Below are positions 34,573 through 42,472 of a stretch of 64,000 nucleotides of DNA, one piece after another. The stretch covers positions 496,001-560,000 of the forward strand of contig CALSME010000002.1 in the NCBI GenBank assembly GCA_943787375.1, given 5' to 3'. This DNA is from an uncultured Polaribacter sp. (GTDB lineage: Bacteria; Bacteroidota; Bacteroidia; Flavobacteriales; Flavobacteriaceae). The notes below the pieces were generated by a model. It worked only from the letters and a program-made list of their open reading frames with translations. It did not search any database and was not told where the DNA came from. Every line of letters starts with the position of its first letter. The stretch's first letter is position 1. The position numbers were made by a program, and so were the translations under genes.

Positions 34573-36312
34573 ATGTATAGAAGTCATTCTTGTGGCGAGT
34601 TAAGAGCATCGCACATCAATACAGAGGTAACCTTAGCAGGTTGGGTTCAGAAATCGCGTGATAAAGGGTTTATGGTTTGGGTAGATTTACGGGACCGTTA
34701 CGGAATTACGCAATTGATTTTTGATGAATCGCGTACACCTACTGCAATGATCGACAAAGCAAAATCTTTAGGAAGAGAATTTGTAATACAAGTTACTGGT
34801 ACTGTGATTGAGCGTGAGTCTAAAAACGCTAAAATGACAACAGGGAATGTTGAAGTATTGGTTTCTAAATTAGAAATTTTAAACAAAGCATTAACGCCCC
34901 CTTTTACGATTGAAGACACTACTGATGGAGGAGAAGACATCAGAATGAAATACAGATATTTAGACATTAGAAGAAACCCTGTGAAAGACAGTTTGATCTT
35001 TCGTCATAAGGTTTCTATGGAGGTTAGAAAGTATCTTTCTAATCAAGAATTTATTGAGGTTGAAACACCATATTTAATAAAATCAACTCCAGAGGGAGCA
35101 AGAGATTTTGTAGTGCCTTCGCGAATGAATGAAGGGCAGTTTTATGCCTTGCCACAATCGCCACAAACATTCAAGCAATTATTGATGGTGGGTGGAATGG
35201 ATAAGTATTTTCAGATTGTAAAATGCTTTAGAGATGAAGATTTACGTGCAGACAGACAGCCGGAATTCACCCAGATTGACTGTGAAATGGCTTTTGTTGA
35301 ACAAGAAGATATTTTAAATATTTTTGAAGGATTGACCCGTCATTTGCTAAAAGAAATCAACGGAGTTGAAGTCGCAGAATTCCCACGAATGCTGTATGAC
35401 GATGCTATGAAAATGTACGGAAACGACAAACCAGACATTCGTTTTGGAATGGAGTTTGGCGAGTTAAATGCGGTTGCACAACACAAAGAATTTGGTGTTT
35501 TTAATAACGCTGAATTGGTGGTTGGAATTGCAGTGCCAGGGGGAAATGCCTACACAAGAAAAGAAATAGATAAATTAATTGACTGGGTTAGAAGGCCACA
35601 AGTGGGTGCTTTAGGCATGGTGTATTGTCGTGTAAATGACGATGGAACGTTTAAATCTTCAGTTGATAAATTTTACGATCAAGAAGACCTTGCCAAATGG
35701 GCAGCCGCAACCAATGCAAAACCTGGAGATTTAGTCTGTGTGTTATCAGGTGAAACTAATAAAGTAAGAGCCCAATTATCTGCTTTAAGAATGGAGTTGG
35801 CGGAGCGACTAGGATTGAGAGATCCAAAGGTATTTGCTCCTTTGTGGGTGATTGATTTTCCTTTGCTGGAACTCGACGAAGAAACGGGGCACTACCATGC
35901 CATGCACCATCCATTTACCTCACCAAAACCCGGGCAATTGGAATTGTTAGATACCGATCCAGGAGCCGTAAAAGCAAATGCTTACGATTTGGTTTTAAAT
36001 GGAAATGAAATTGGAGGAGGATCTATTCGTATTCACGATAAGCAAATACAAGCAACCATGTTGCGCCATTTAGGTTTTTCTGAAGAAGATGCCAAAGCAC
36101 AATTTGGATTCTTAATGGATGCTTTTGAATATGGTGCACCACCTCATGGAGGTTTGGCTTTCGGATTGGATCGATTGGTGGCAATTTTAGGCGGCCAAGA
36201 AACCATTAGAGACTTTATCGCATTTCCGAAAAACAATTCTGGACGAGATGTGATGATTGATGCTCCTGCAATTTTAGATAATGACCAACTCAAAGAATTA
36301 GGTCTCAAATAA
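34573..36312 (+). CDS. aspS: Aspartyl-tRNA synthetase
   Basis: Charges tRNA-Asp. The ATG at 34573 (579 aa) starts [10 protein letters not shown]; the frame opens at a TTG at 34549, but that codon overlaps the promoter box. Domains: N-terminal OB fold ([26 protein letters not shown]), class II catalytic core with motif 2 [18 protein letters not shown], the bacterial GAD insertion, and motif 3 [13 protein letters not shown] near the end. [11 protein letters not shown] is also a family motif. Full bacterial-type length. Followed by a terminator 24 bp after the stop. Confidence 0.97.
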   Translation: MYRSHSCGELRASHINTEVTLAGWVQKSRDKGFMVWVDLRDRYGITQLIFDESRTPTAMIDKAKSLGREFVIQVTGTVIERESKNAKMTTGNVEVLVSKLEILNKALTPPFTIEDTTDGGEDIRMKYRYLDIRRNPVKDSLIFRHKVSMEVRKYLSNQEFIEVETPYLIKSTPEGARDFVVPSRMNEGQFYALPQSPQTFKQLLMVGGMDKYFQIVKCFRDEDLRADRQPEFTQIDCEMAFVEQEDILNIFEGLTRHLLKEINGVEVAEFPRMLYDDAMKMYGNDKPDIRFGMEFGELNAVAQHKEFGVFNNAELVVGIAVPGGNAYTRKEIDKLIDWVRRPQVGALGMVYCRVNDDGTFKSSVDKFYDQEDLAKWAAATNAKPGDLVCVLSGETNKVRAQLSALRMELAERLGLRDPKVFAPLWVIDFPLLELDEETGHYHAMHHPFTSPKPGQLELLDTDPGAVKANAYDLVLNGNEIGGGSIRIHDKQIQATMLRHLGFSEEDAKAQFGFLMDAFEYGAPPHGGLAFGLDRLVAILGGQETIRDFIAFPKNNSGRDVMIDAPAILDNDQLKELGLK

Positions 36313-36336
36313 GTGATTCAAACATAAAAACATTAC

Positions 36337-36359
36337 ATCCCGCTTTTGCGGGATTTTTT
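36337..36359 (+). terminator. aspS terminator
   Basis: ATCCCGC (36337-36343), TTTT loop, GCGGGAT (36348-36354), then a T run. Confidence 0.88.
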
Positions 36360-36372
36360 GTACTTTTAAAAT

Positions 36373-37077
36373 ATGAAAAAAATAGTTATAATTTTATTAC
36401 TCTTTTCTGCATTTGTTTCTTTTTCCCAAACACTTACAGGAAATCAACTGTTAGAGAAATCCATTCAGTTTCATGATCCAAATGGAAATTGGGATACCTT
36501 TAAAGGCGCTTTTTTGGTAACCATGAAAACACCCAAAAGTAGTCCTAGAAAGAGTTATATAGAAATAGATCTTCCTCAAGAGCACTTTTTAGTAAAAGCA
36601 ATCAAAGACGGGGTAATTACTCAATATACAGTTGATAAAGGAATCTGTCGGATCGCAGTCAACGGAAATACAACCCCTTCAGAAGCACTCTTAAAGAAAC
36701 ACAAATTAAGCTGTGAGCGTGCAAATTTGTACAAAAATTATTATACCTATTTGTATGGTTTGCCGATGAAACTAAAAGATGAAGGCACAATTATTCATCA
36801 AAAAACAACCATAAAAACCTTTAAAGGAAAAGAATATTTGGTTTTAAAAGTAAGCTACACCAAAGAAGTTGGAAAAGATACGTGGTACTTTTATTTCGAT
36901 CCAAAAACCTACGCAATGGAAGTCTATCAGTTTTTTAAAGAACAAAAAGAGCGTGGCGAGTACATTTTGTTAACGGGCTTAGAAACGATTCATGATATAA
37001 AAATGCCAAAAGAAAGAGCTTGGTACTTCAATAAAAATGATGGTTATTTAGGGACAGATGTCCTGTCAAAAAAATAA
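36373..37077 (+). CDS. Secreted protein of unknown function (DUF6503-like / LolA-like fold)
   Basis: A 234-residue exported protein with a signal peptide (residues 1-19, ending SFSQ). The mature part begins with a helix (GNQLLEKSIQFHDPNGNW), followed by beta-strand-rich sequence with DTWYFYFDPKTYAMEVYQFF and GEYILLTGLETI, the kind of half-barrel pattern seen in LolA-like and DUF6503 proteins of Bacteroidota. Two cysteines (CRIAV and LSCERAN) may form a disulfide. Ligand and role unknown. Short intergenic distance after the aspS terminator implies its own promoter (TACTTTTA at 36361). Confidence 0.75.
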   Translation: MKKIVIILLLFSAFVSFSQTLTGNQLLEKSIQFHDPNGNWDTFKGAFLVTMKTPKSSPRKSYIEIDLPQEHFLVKAIKDGVITQYTVDKGICRIAVNGNTTPSEALLKKHKLSCERANLYKNYYTYLYGLPMKLKDEGTIIHQKTTIKTFKGKEYLVLKVSYTKEVGKDTWYFYFDPKTYAMEVYQFFKEQKERGEYILLTGLETIHDIKMPKERAWYFNKNDGYLGTDVLSKK

Positions 37078-37151
37078 TACAGGCTGAAAGATAACTCTTG
37101 ATTTTTCTGGAACAATTAGATTGAATTTTAACCAAATTCATAGAACTTTTG

Positions 37152-37159
37152 TAATTTTG
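37152..37159 (+). promoter_or_regulatory. Candidate TAnnTTTG promoter for the 79-aa membrane protein
   Basis: TAATTTTG ends 4 bases upstream of the ATG at 37164; a leaderless transcript would result. Confidence 0.4.
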
Positions 37160-37163
37160 TAAG

Positions 37164-37403
37164 ATGAAAATCCTTTTAAAAATAATGTTTGTAATTTTTG
37201 TTTGTTGGGTAGCAATTGGTGTTTACCTCCTTCAAATTGATCATCCAAAAGCCCAAATCGTAATGGGGTTAGGAATTTTCTATTTCTCTTTTTTATGGAT
37301 GCCCATTTTTATTTATTACAGATACAAAGACGGGAAATACAAAAAATACATCTTAAACGACCAGAAGTTGCGAGACGCCTTTAATCAGCAAGCGAAAAAA
37401 TAA
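37164..37403 (+). CDS. Small membrane protein, unknown function
   Basis: A 79-residue protein with two predicted transmembrane helices (about residues 5-24 and 31-50), followed by a charged tail rich in Tyr and Lys (YRYKDGKYKKYILND). No recognised family. It lies between a predicted secreted protein and a second, even smaller membrane ORF, upstream of hflX on the same strand. Confidence 0.7.
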   Translation: MKILLKIMFVIFVCWVAIGVYLLQIDHPKAQIVMGLGIFYFSFLWMPIFIYYRYKDGKYKKYILNDQKLRDAFNQQAKK

Positions 37404-37465
37404 GAGTTATTCTTGTCTCGTTGAGGAATTCTCTATTGACTTTAGAACTAGTCAAAGTTTTTTGA

Positions 37466-37585
37466 ATGGATATCATAACACAAAGAATTTATTTTGATAA
37501 CCTTAAGTTTATCTGGGCATTGGCCTTTGGAATTATCTTTGCAATGCGCTACCTTGGTAGTTGTGTTATGAAAAAGAAGAAGTAA
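37466..37585 (+). CDS. 39-aa single-pass membrane microprotein (candidate)
   Basis: An ATG at 37466 opens a 39-codon frame: a charged amphipathic start (MDIITQRIYFDNLK), one hydrophobic helix (FIWALAFGIIFAMRYLG) and a KKKK end. The helix with a basic C-terminus reads like a real small membrane protein, and a terminator follows 28 bp after its stop. No homology can be claimed. It lies 62 bp after the 79-aa membrane protein and may share its transcript. Confidence 0.5.
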   Translation: MDIITQRIYFDNLKFIWALAFGIIFAMRYLGSCVMKKKK

Positions 37586-37612
37586 ATAGTGTGTTATTAA
37601 TTTGAATTATTG

Positions 37613-37643
37613 AAAAAAGCCCCAATTTGTATTGGGGTTTTTT
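37613..37643. terminator. Terminator upstream of hflX
   Basis: A-rich arm plus GCCCCAAT pairs with ATTGGGGT plus T run around a TTGT loop. It closes the small-membrane-protein transcript and separates it from hflX. Confidence 0.85.
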
Positions 37644-37646
37644 GTG

Positions 37647-37675
37647 TTGAAACAGCAAGATTTGTTTTACTTTTG
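37647..37675 (+). promoter_or_regulatory. Promoter of hflX
   Basis: TTG at 37647-37649, 18 bp, TACTTTTG at 37668-37675; ATG 6 bases further on. Confidence 0.55.
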
Positions 37676-37681
37676 TAGCCT

Positions 37682-38887
37682 ATGATAGATCAAAGAGAAG
37701 CAATATCAGAAAAAGCCGTTTTAATTGGTGTAATTACCCAACAACAAGACGAAACAAAATCCACAGAGTACCTAGACGAGCTTGAGTTTTTAACAGAAAC
37801 CGCTGGAGGAGTTACTGTAAAACGCTTTGTTCAGAAGATGGAGAAGCCGAACCCAAAAACTTTTTTAGGGGGAGGGAAGTTGGAGGAAGTTAAAAATTAT
37901 ATAGATGCAAAAGGGATTGGTACGGCTATCTTTGATGATGAACTATCTCCAGCCCAAATACGGAATATTGAAAAAGTTTTGGACTGCAAAATTTTAGATA
38001 GAACCAATTTAATCTTAGACATTTTTGCGCAAAGGGCACAAACAAGCTCAGCAAAAACACAAGTAGAATTAGCACAACACCAATATTTATTACCCCGATT
38101 AACCAGGCTTTGGACCCACTTAGACAAACAAAAAGGGGGAATAGGTATGCGTGGACCTGGTGAAACAGAAATTGAAACAGATAGGCGAATCATTCGGGAT
38201 AAAATAGCCGTCCTTAAAAAGAAGTTACTTACCATAGACAAACAAATGGCGGTTCAGAGAAAAAATCGTGGAAAAATGGTGCGTGTTGCTTTGGTAGGGT
38301 ATACCAATGTTGGAAAATCGACCTTGATGAATGTAATCAGTAAAAGTGCTGTTTTTGCTGAAAATAAATTGTTTGCGACCTTAGATACAACCGTTCGAAA
38401 AGTAGTTATTAAAAACATTCCCTTTTTGATGACAGACACGGTTGGTTTTATAAGAAAACTACCAACACAGCTCGTCGAATCTTTTAAATCGACATTGGAT
38501 GAGGTTCGTGAGGCAGATTTGTTATTGCATGTTGTAGATATATCGCATCCAAATTTTGAAGATCATATTGCTTCCGTAAATTCAGTTTTAGCAGATATCA
38601 ATTGCGCCAATAAACCTACGGTAATGGTGTTTAATAAAATTGATGCTTACCGTCACGAAACGATTGCTGAAGATGATTTAATTACTCAAAAAACAAAAGC
38701 ACATTTTACGCTAGAAGATTGGCAAAAAACGTGGATGAACGATGATGATGTAGCGAGTATTTTTATTTCTGCCTTAAATAAAGATAATTTAGAGGACTTC
38801 AAAGAGAAAACATACGACGAAGTAAAACGCATTCATGTTGAGCGTTTCCCATACAACAATTTTTTATATGATGAGTATACTGCATAA
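37682..38887 (+). CDS. hflX: Ribosome-associated GTPase HflX
   Basis: A 401-residue GTPase that splits stalled or idle ribosomes under stress. The N-terminal HflX domain contains TFLGGGKLEEVKNYI and FDDELSPAQIRNIEK, followed by the GGIGMRGPGETEIETDRR hallmark. The G domain has G1 GYTNVGKSTLM, G3 DTVGFIRKLP and G4 NKID. Length and order are normal for the family. Preceded by its own promoter and followed by a bidirectional terminator, so monocistronic. Confidence 0.96.
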   Translation: MIDQREAISEKAVLIGVITQQQDETKSTEYLDELEFLTETAGGVTVKRFVQKMEKPNPKTFLGGGKLEEVKNYIDAKGIGTAIFDDELSPAQIRNIEKVLDCKILDRTNLILDIFAQRAQTSSAKTQVELAQHQYLLPRLTRLWTHLDKQKGGIGMRGPGETEIETDRRIIRDKIAVLKKKLLTIDKQMAVQRKNRGKMVRVALVGYTNVGKSTLMNVISKSAVFAENKLFATLDTTVRKVVIKNIPFLMTDTVGFIRKLPTQLVESFKSTLDEVREADLLLHVVDISHPNFEDHIASVNSVLADINCANKPTVMVFNKIDAYRHETIAEDDLITQKTKAHFTLEDWQKTWMNDDDVASIFISALNKDNLEDFKEKTYDEVKRIHVERFPYNNFLYDEYTA

Positions 38888-38916
38888 TCATCAAAAATAA
38901 ATCACTAATAAATTTT

Positions 38917-38950
38917 AAAAACCTCAAGGAATCTAACTTGAGGTTTTTTT
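38917..38950. terminator. Bidirectional terminator between hflX and the DUF3078 gene
   Basis: An 11-bp stem (38918-38928 with 38937-38947) around an 8-base loop, with A and T runs outside. Confidence 0.9.
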
Positions 38951-38956
38951 GTTTTT

Positions 38957-39874
38957 TTAGAATGCATAACTCATTCCCAATAGCCAATAGGATTGCACTA
39001 TATTGTCCACCGTTTCAAATGTTGCATTTGTAGTTGTTATTAATGCATTGTTTAAAGCCTCTTGTTTGTTTTGACGCAAACCGAGTTCGAAACCAAGGCC
39101 GATTTTTTCAAACAATGTATACCCAAGCGCATTGGTCAATGTCCAGTTAGATAAGTTAGCACTTTGATAACTTTGATAGATTGACAAATTTGACTTTATG
39201 CTCAATTTTTTAACTTTCGTTGTATAATCTGCAACTATTTTTGCCCCTAAAGAAGATTCAAAAACAGTTTCCCCTTTGCTATAAACAAAATTGTAATTTC
39301 CAGGGTGAATTACAACAGCCAATTTGATGTTGGGTGTCCAGGTAAAACCACCCCCAAAATCTAAATAACCGGGGTCGTTAAAATTATCAATTATGGAAGT
39401 TCTGTATTCAATCAAAGCAGAAGCTGCCCATTTTTTATTGATTCGTTTTCCATACAGTGAAGTGATCGTAAAAATATCGGTGGCGGTTTCGAACCCCTCA
39501 TCTCCATCGATCGATTTATCGTCTAGTTGAACCCAACCTAAATTTAGGGCTCCAGAATTTTTCCAAAAAAAATCTTCTTGAATTAGATTTGCAAACCCAT
39601 TGATGGTGATTCCAATATTTCCAGCACTTGCATTGGGTGCTGTTTTCGAGTACCAATTTTTAAAGCCTGAAAGACTCCCGCCAATGGTTCCGAAAGCGCC
39701 GATTCTCCAGCCAGGAAGTGCATCAATTTTTAATTGTAAGGCTGCAATTTCTCCTTTTAGTTTTGCAACTTGTACCTTTTTAGGTGCTTGCTCTTTTTTG
39801 AGTTCTTCAGCAGTTTGCGCATGTGCGAAAAAGCCAATGCTTAGAAATAGAACTGAGAAGAGTGATTTTTTCAT
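38957..39874 (-). CDS. DUF3078 outer-membrane-type protein
   Basis: Start chosen at the ATG giving MKKSLFSVLFL (305 aa); the frame opens 24 bases earlier at 39898. Signal peptide ends at HAQ. A short coiled-coil segment follows (ELKKEQAPKKVQVAKLKGEIAAL has heptads), then a beta-rich body with WKNSGALNLGWVQLDD, TDIFTITSLYGKRINKKW and a terminal aromatic strand ending SYAF, as in outer-membrane barrels. I recognise it as DUF3078, a Bacteroidota family often found at the end of suf clusters. Last gene of the sufE-DUF59-DUF2480 group here. Function unknown. Confidence 0.82.
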   Translation of the reverse strand: MKKSLFSVLFLSIGFFAHAQTAEELKKEQAPKKVQVAKLKGEIAALQLKIDALPGWRIGAFGTIGGSLSGFKNWYSKTAPNASAGNIGITINGFANLIQEDFFWKNSGALNLGWVQLDDKSIDGDEGFETATDIFTITSLYGKRINKKWAASALIEYRTSIIDNFNDPGYLDFGGGFTWTPNIKLAVVIHPGNYNFVYSKGETVFESSLGAKIVADYTTKVKKLSIKSNLSIYQSYQSANLSNWTLTNALGYTLFEKIGLGFELGLRQNKQEALNNALITTTNATFETVDNIVQSYWLLGMSYAF

Positions 39875-40033
39875 TTTCATTTTTTTGAAGAAATACATTC
39901 CTTATTTAGTTTTTTGGATCAAAGTTTTAAGTTGGAGGTAGTCTTATTCTTAAACGAAAGAAAGGTTGAAAAAAATTCTTTTTAGGCTTTGTTAAGTCGT
40001 TTTATTATTATTTTAAAGCTTCCGATAAATAGA

Positions 40034-40543
40034 TTATTTTTTTGCTTTGTAAAGCGGCACCGTAGAACAGGCTTCTCCAAATAAAATAGAAGCTGCAATC
40101 GGTTGTAATTTACGAATTAAAAAAGCAAAAGCACTATTGGGAATTGGTTTTTCGGCACAGCCTTTTATAATAACAGGCGCATCTACAAAAGGCTTGAAAT
40201 CGATAAATTCCAATAATTCTTGATAAATTACGGTTTCTAATAAGGTTAAATCGCCAATAACAACCTTGCTCGCAAACGGCGTTATTTCAGCAGCAACCAA
40301 CATAAAAGCCCACGATGGAATAATGGCGTCTACAGAGCAATGCACTGCAACAAAAGAGTTTTTGTATTGCGACCAATCGTGATTTTTAACGGAAACTCTA
40401 AAGTCGACTTCCTTTAAAATAATTTCTTCAAACAACCAATCTTTAATATCAAATAAAACTCTTTTTCCTTCAGGATAAATTTCCTCAAGATCAAAAGTCT
40501 TCAGTTTACTATTTGCAACACGGTTGATGATTTCTTTTTCCAT
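40034..40543 (-). CDS. DUF2480 family protein
   Basis: A 169-residue cytosolic protein, starting at MEKEIINRVANSKL (the frame extends upstream to 40585, but this internal ATG fits the family start). Family-like segments are FDIKDWLFEEIILKE, HDWSQYKNSFVAVHCSVDAIIPSWAFML and the C-terminal KPIPNSAFAFLIRKLQP. DUF2480 genes lie in Bacteroidota iron-sulfur (suf) clusters, which matches the upstream neighbours DUF59 and sufE. No catalytic motif recognised; the role in Fe-S assembly is inference from context. Confidence 0.82.
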   Translation of the reverse strand: MEKEIINRVANSKLKTFDLEEIYPEGKRVLFDIKDWLFEEIILKEVDFRVSVKNHDWSQYKNSFVAVHCSVDAIIPSWAFMLVAAEITPFASKVVIGDLTLLETVIYQELLEFIDFKPFVDAPVIIKGCAEKPIPNSAFAFLIRKLQPIAASILFGEACSTVPLYKAKK

Positions 40544-40632
40544 TTTTTTAAGTTTAAAAATTAACATGGAACCCCGATTTTTCAAAAGAGTTTCATGAAT
40601 TTTTTTTTGGTTTTGCTAAGGACAAAATTCAC

Positions 40633-40953
40633 TTAAAGCATTCCCAATTCTAGTTTTGCTTCTTCACTCATCATTTCTTGCGTCCAGGTAGGGTCAAAAG
40701 TAATTTCTACTTCACAACTATTGATTTCTGCGATCGATTTTACTTTCTCTTCGATATCAACGGGTAAACTTTCCGCAACGGGACAGTTTGGAGAGGTCAA
40801 CGTCATTAATATTTTTGCATTGTTTTCTTCAGAAACAAAAACATCATAAATTAATCCTAATTCATAAATATCTACAGGAATTTCTGGATCATAAATGGTC
40901 TTTAAAACACGTACAATTTTATCTCCAATTTCTTCTAATTCTTTATCTGTCAT
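40633..40953 (-). CDS. DUF59 / MIP18-family Fe-S assembly factor (SufT/PaaD-like)
   Basis: A 106-residue protein with the DUF59 hallmarks YDPEIPVDIYELGLIYDV and the conserved Cys motif LTSPNCPVAESLP. Members act as auxiliary factors in maturation of Fe-S proteins. Starts 11 bp after the sufE stop, so cotranscribed. Confidence 0.92.
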   Translation of the reverse strand: MTDKELEEIGDKIVRVLKTIYDPEIPVDIYELGLIYDVFVSEENNAKILMTLTSPNCPVAESLPVDIEEKVKSIAEINSCEVEITFDPTWTQEMMSEEAKLELGML

Positions 40954-40964
40954 TTTGTAAAATA

Positions 40965-41390
40965 TTAATTTTCTAATCTTGTTTGTTGCGCAATTGCATA
41001 CATTTTTATTTGTTTAATCATCGAAACCAAGCCATTTGCTCGTGTAGGACTTAAGTGTTCTTTAAGTCCAATTTCATCGATAAAACGAGTTTCTGCTGTT
41101 AAGATATCATTGGGTTTCTGCCCAGAATACACCCGTATTAGCAGTGCCGCAATTCCTTTTGTTAAAATAGCATCGCTGTCTGCGGTGTATTTTATCATAT
41201 CATTTTCTAACTCAGAATACAACCAAACTTTAGATTGGCAGCCTTTAATTAAATTTTCATCTAATTTAAATTTTGATTCAATTATGGGCAACGATTTCCC
41301 TAAGTCTATAATATATTGGTACCGATCCATCCAATCATCAAACATAGAAAACTCATCAATAATTTCTTCTTGTATTTCTTTGATAGTCAT
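40965..41390 (-). CDS. sufE: Cysteine desulfuration protein SufE
   Basis: A 141-residue sulfur acceptor that takes persulfide from SufS and passes it to the SufBCD scaffold. The catalytic cysteine is Cys51 in IKGCQSKVW. The N-terminal helix with DEFSMFDDWMDRYQYIIDLGKSLP and the C-terminal LSPTRANGLVSMIKQIK are typical. First gene of the sufE-DUF59-DUF2480-DUF3078 group; sufBCDS are not in this window. Confidence 0.95.
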   Translation of the reverse strand: MTIKEIQEEIIDEFSMFDDWMDRYQYIIDLGKSLPIIESKFKLDENLIKGCQSKVWLYSELENDMIKYTADSDAILTKGIAALLIRVYSGQKPNDILTAETRFIDEIGLKEHLSPTRANGLVSMIKQIKMYAIAQQTRLEN

Positions 41391-41439
41391 TTTTTAAACT
41401 TATTTTTACGGCTTTAAAAAAAGCGTTTTTTGCACCCTG

Positions 41440-41447
41440 CAAAATTA
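41440..41447 (-). promoter_or_regulatory. Candidate TAnnTTTG promoter for the sufE operon
   Basis: TAATTTTG on the minus strand, about 50 bases upstream of sufE. Confidence 0.4.
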
Positions 41448-41464
41448 CGCATAAAATATAAGAA

Positions 41465-42391
41465 ATGAGCAAACTATTAGCAGTTGGAACGGTCGCTTTT
41501 GATGCAATTGAAACCCCTTTTGGGAAAACAGATAAAATTTTAGGCGGTTCTGGGTCTTATATCGGATTGTCAGCAAGCCAATTTGGTGTAGAAACAGGTG
41601 TTGTTTCTGTCGTAGGAGGAGATTTTCCTGCTTCATATTTAGAAATGATGAATGCAAAAGGAATTAATACCGACGGTGTTGAAGTTGTACAAGAAGGAAA
41701 GACTTTTTTCTGGAGTGGAAAATATCATAATGATATGAACTCCCGAGATACTTTAATCACAGAATTAAATGTGCTTGAAAAATTTGCACCCGTTGTTCCA
41801 GAAAACTTTAAGGATGCAGGGATTGTAATGTTGGGGAATTTACACCCACTAACACAAGCCTCTGTTTTAGACCAAATGACAGAAAGTCCAAAATTAGTTG
41901 TTTTAGATACCATGAATTTTTGGATGGACATTGCTTTACAAGATTTACATACGGTTTTAAAAAGAGTAGATGTCATTACCATTAATGATGAAGAAGCGAG
42001 ACAACTTTCTGGAGAATATTCTTTAGTAAATGCTGCTAAAAAGATCCATTCAATGGGGCCAAAATATGTCGTGATTAAAAAAGGAGAACATGGTGCGTTG
42101 TTGTTTCATGAGGAGAAAATGTTTTATGCACCAGCATTACCATTGGCTGAAGTTTTTGATCCAACCGGAGCAGGAGACACATTTGCAGGAGGTTTTTGTG
42201 GGTATTTAGCAAAAACCGAAGACATTTCTTTCGAAAACATGAAAAATGCCATTATATTTGGTGCTAACTTGGCTTCTTTCTGTGTAGAGAAGTTTGGAAC
42301 AGACCGAATGCAAACGCTCACTGCAGATGAAGTTAAAGCTCGTTTGCAAGCTTTTAAAGATTTAACCCAATTTGATATAAAATTATCTTAA
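41465..42391 (+). CDS. PfkB-family carbohydrate/nucleoside kinase
   Basis: A 308-residue ribokinase-superfamily enzyme. Substrate-side GGSGSYIGLSASQFG near the N-terminus, and the PfkB C-terminal signature DPTGAGDTFAGGFCGYLA with the catalytic Asp. The phosphorylated substrate (sugar or nucleoside) cannot be told from the motifs; its position directly upstream of a purF gene hints at a purine or ribose-related role. Separated from purF by a terminator. Confidence 0.88.
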   Translation: MSKLLAVGTVAFDAIETPFGKTDKILGGSGSYIGLSASQFGVETGVVSVVGGDFPASYLEMMNAKGINTDGVEVVQEGKTFFWSGKYHNDMNSRDTLITELNVLEKFAPVVPENFKDAGIVMLGNLHPLTQASVLDQMTESPKLVVLDTMNFWMDIALQDLHTVLKRVDVITINDEEARQLSGEYSLVNAAKKIHSMGPKYVVIKKGEHGALLFHEEKMFYAPALPLAEVFDPTGAGDTFAGGFCGYLAKTEDISFENMKNAIIFGANLASFCVEKFGTDRMQTLTADEVKARLQAFKDLTQFDIKLS

Positions 42392-42395
42392 TTTT

Positions 42396-42426
42396 AATCC
42401 GCAGTTTCGACTACGGATTTTTTTTT
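42396..42426 (+). terminator. Terminator between the PfkB kinase and purF
   Basis: AATCCG (42396-42401) pairs with CGGATT (42414-42419), extended inside by AGT/ACT, followed by a T run. Confidence 0.8.
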
Positions 42427-42472
42427 ACAATAACAGAAAGATTAACAACACACAACTAAAACCAAACTACCA

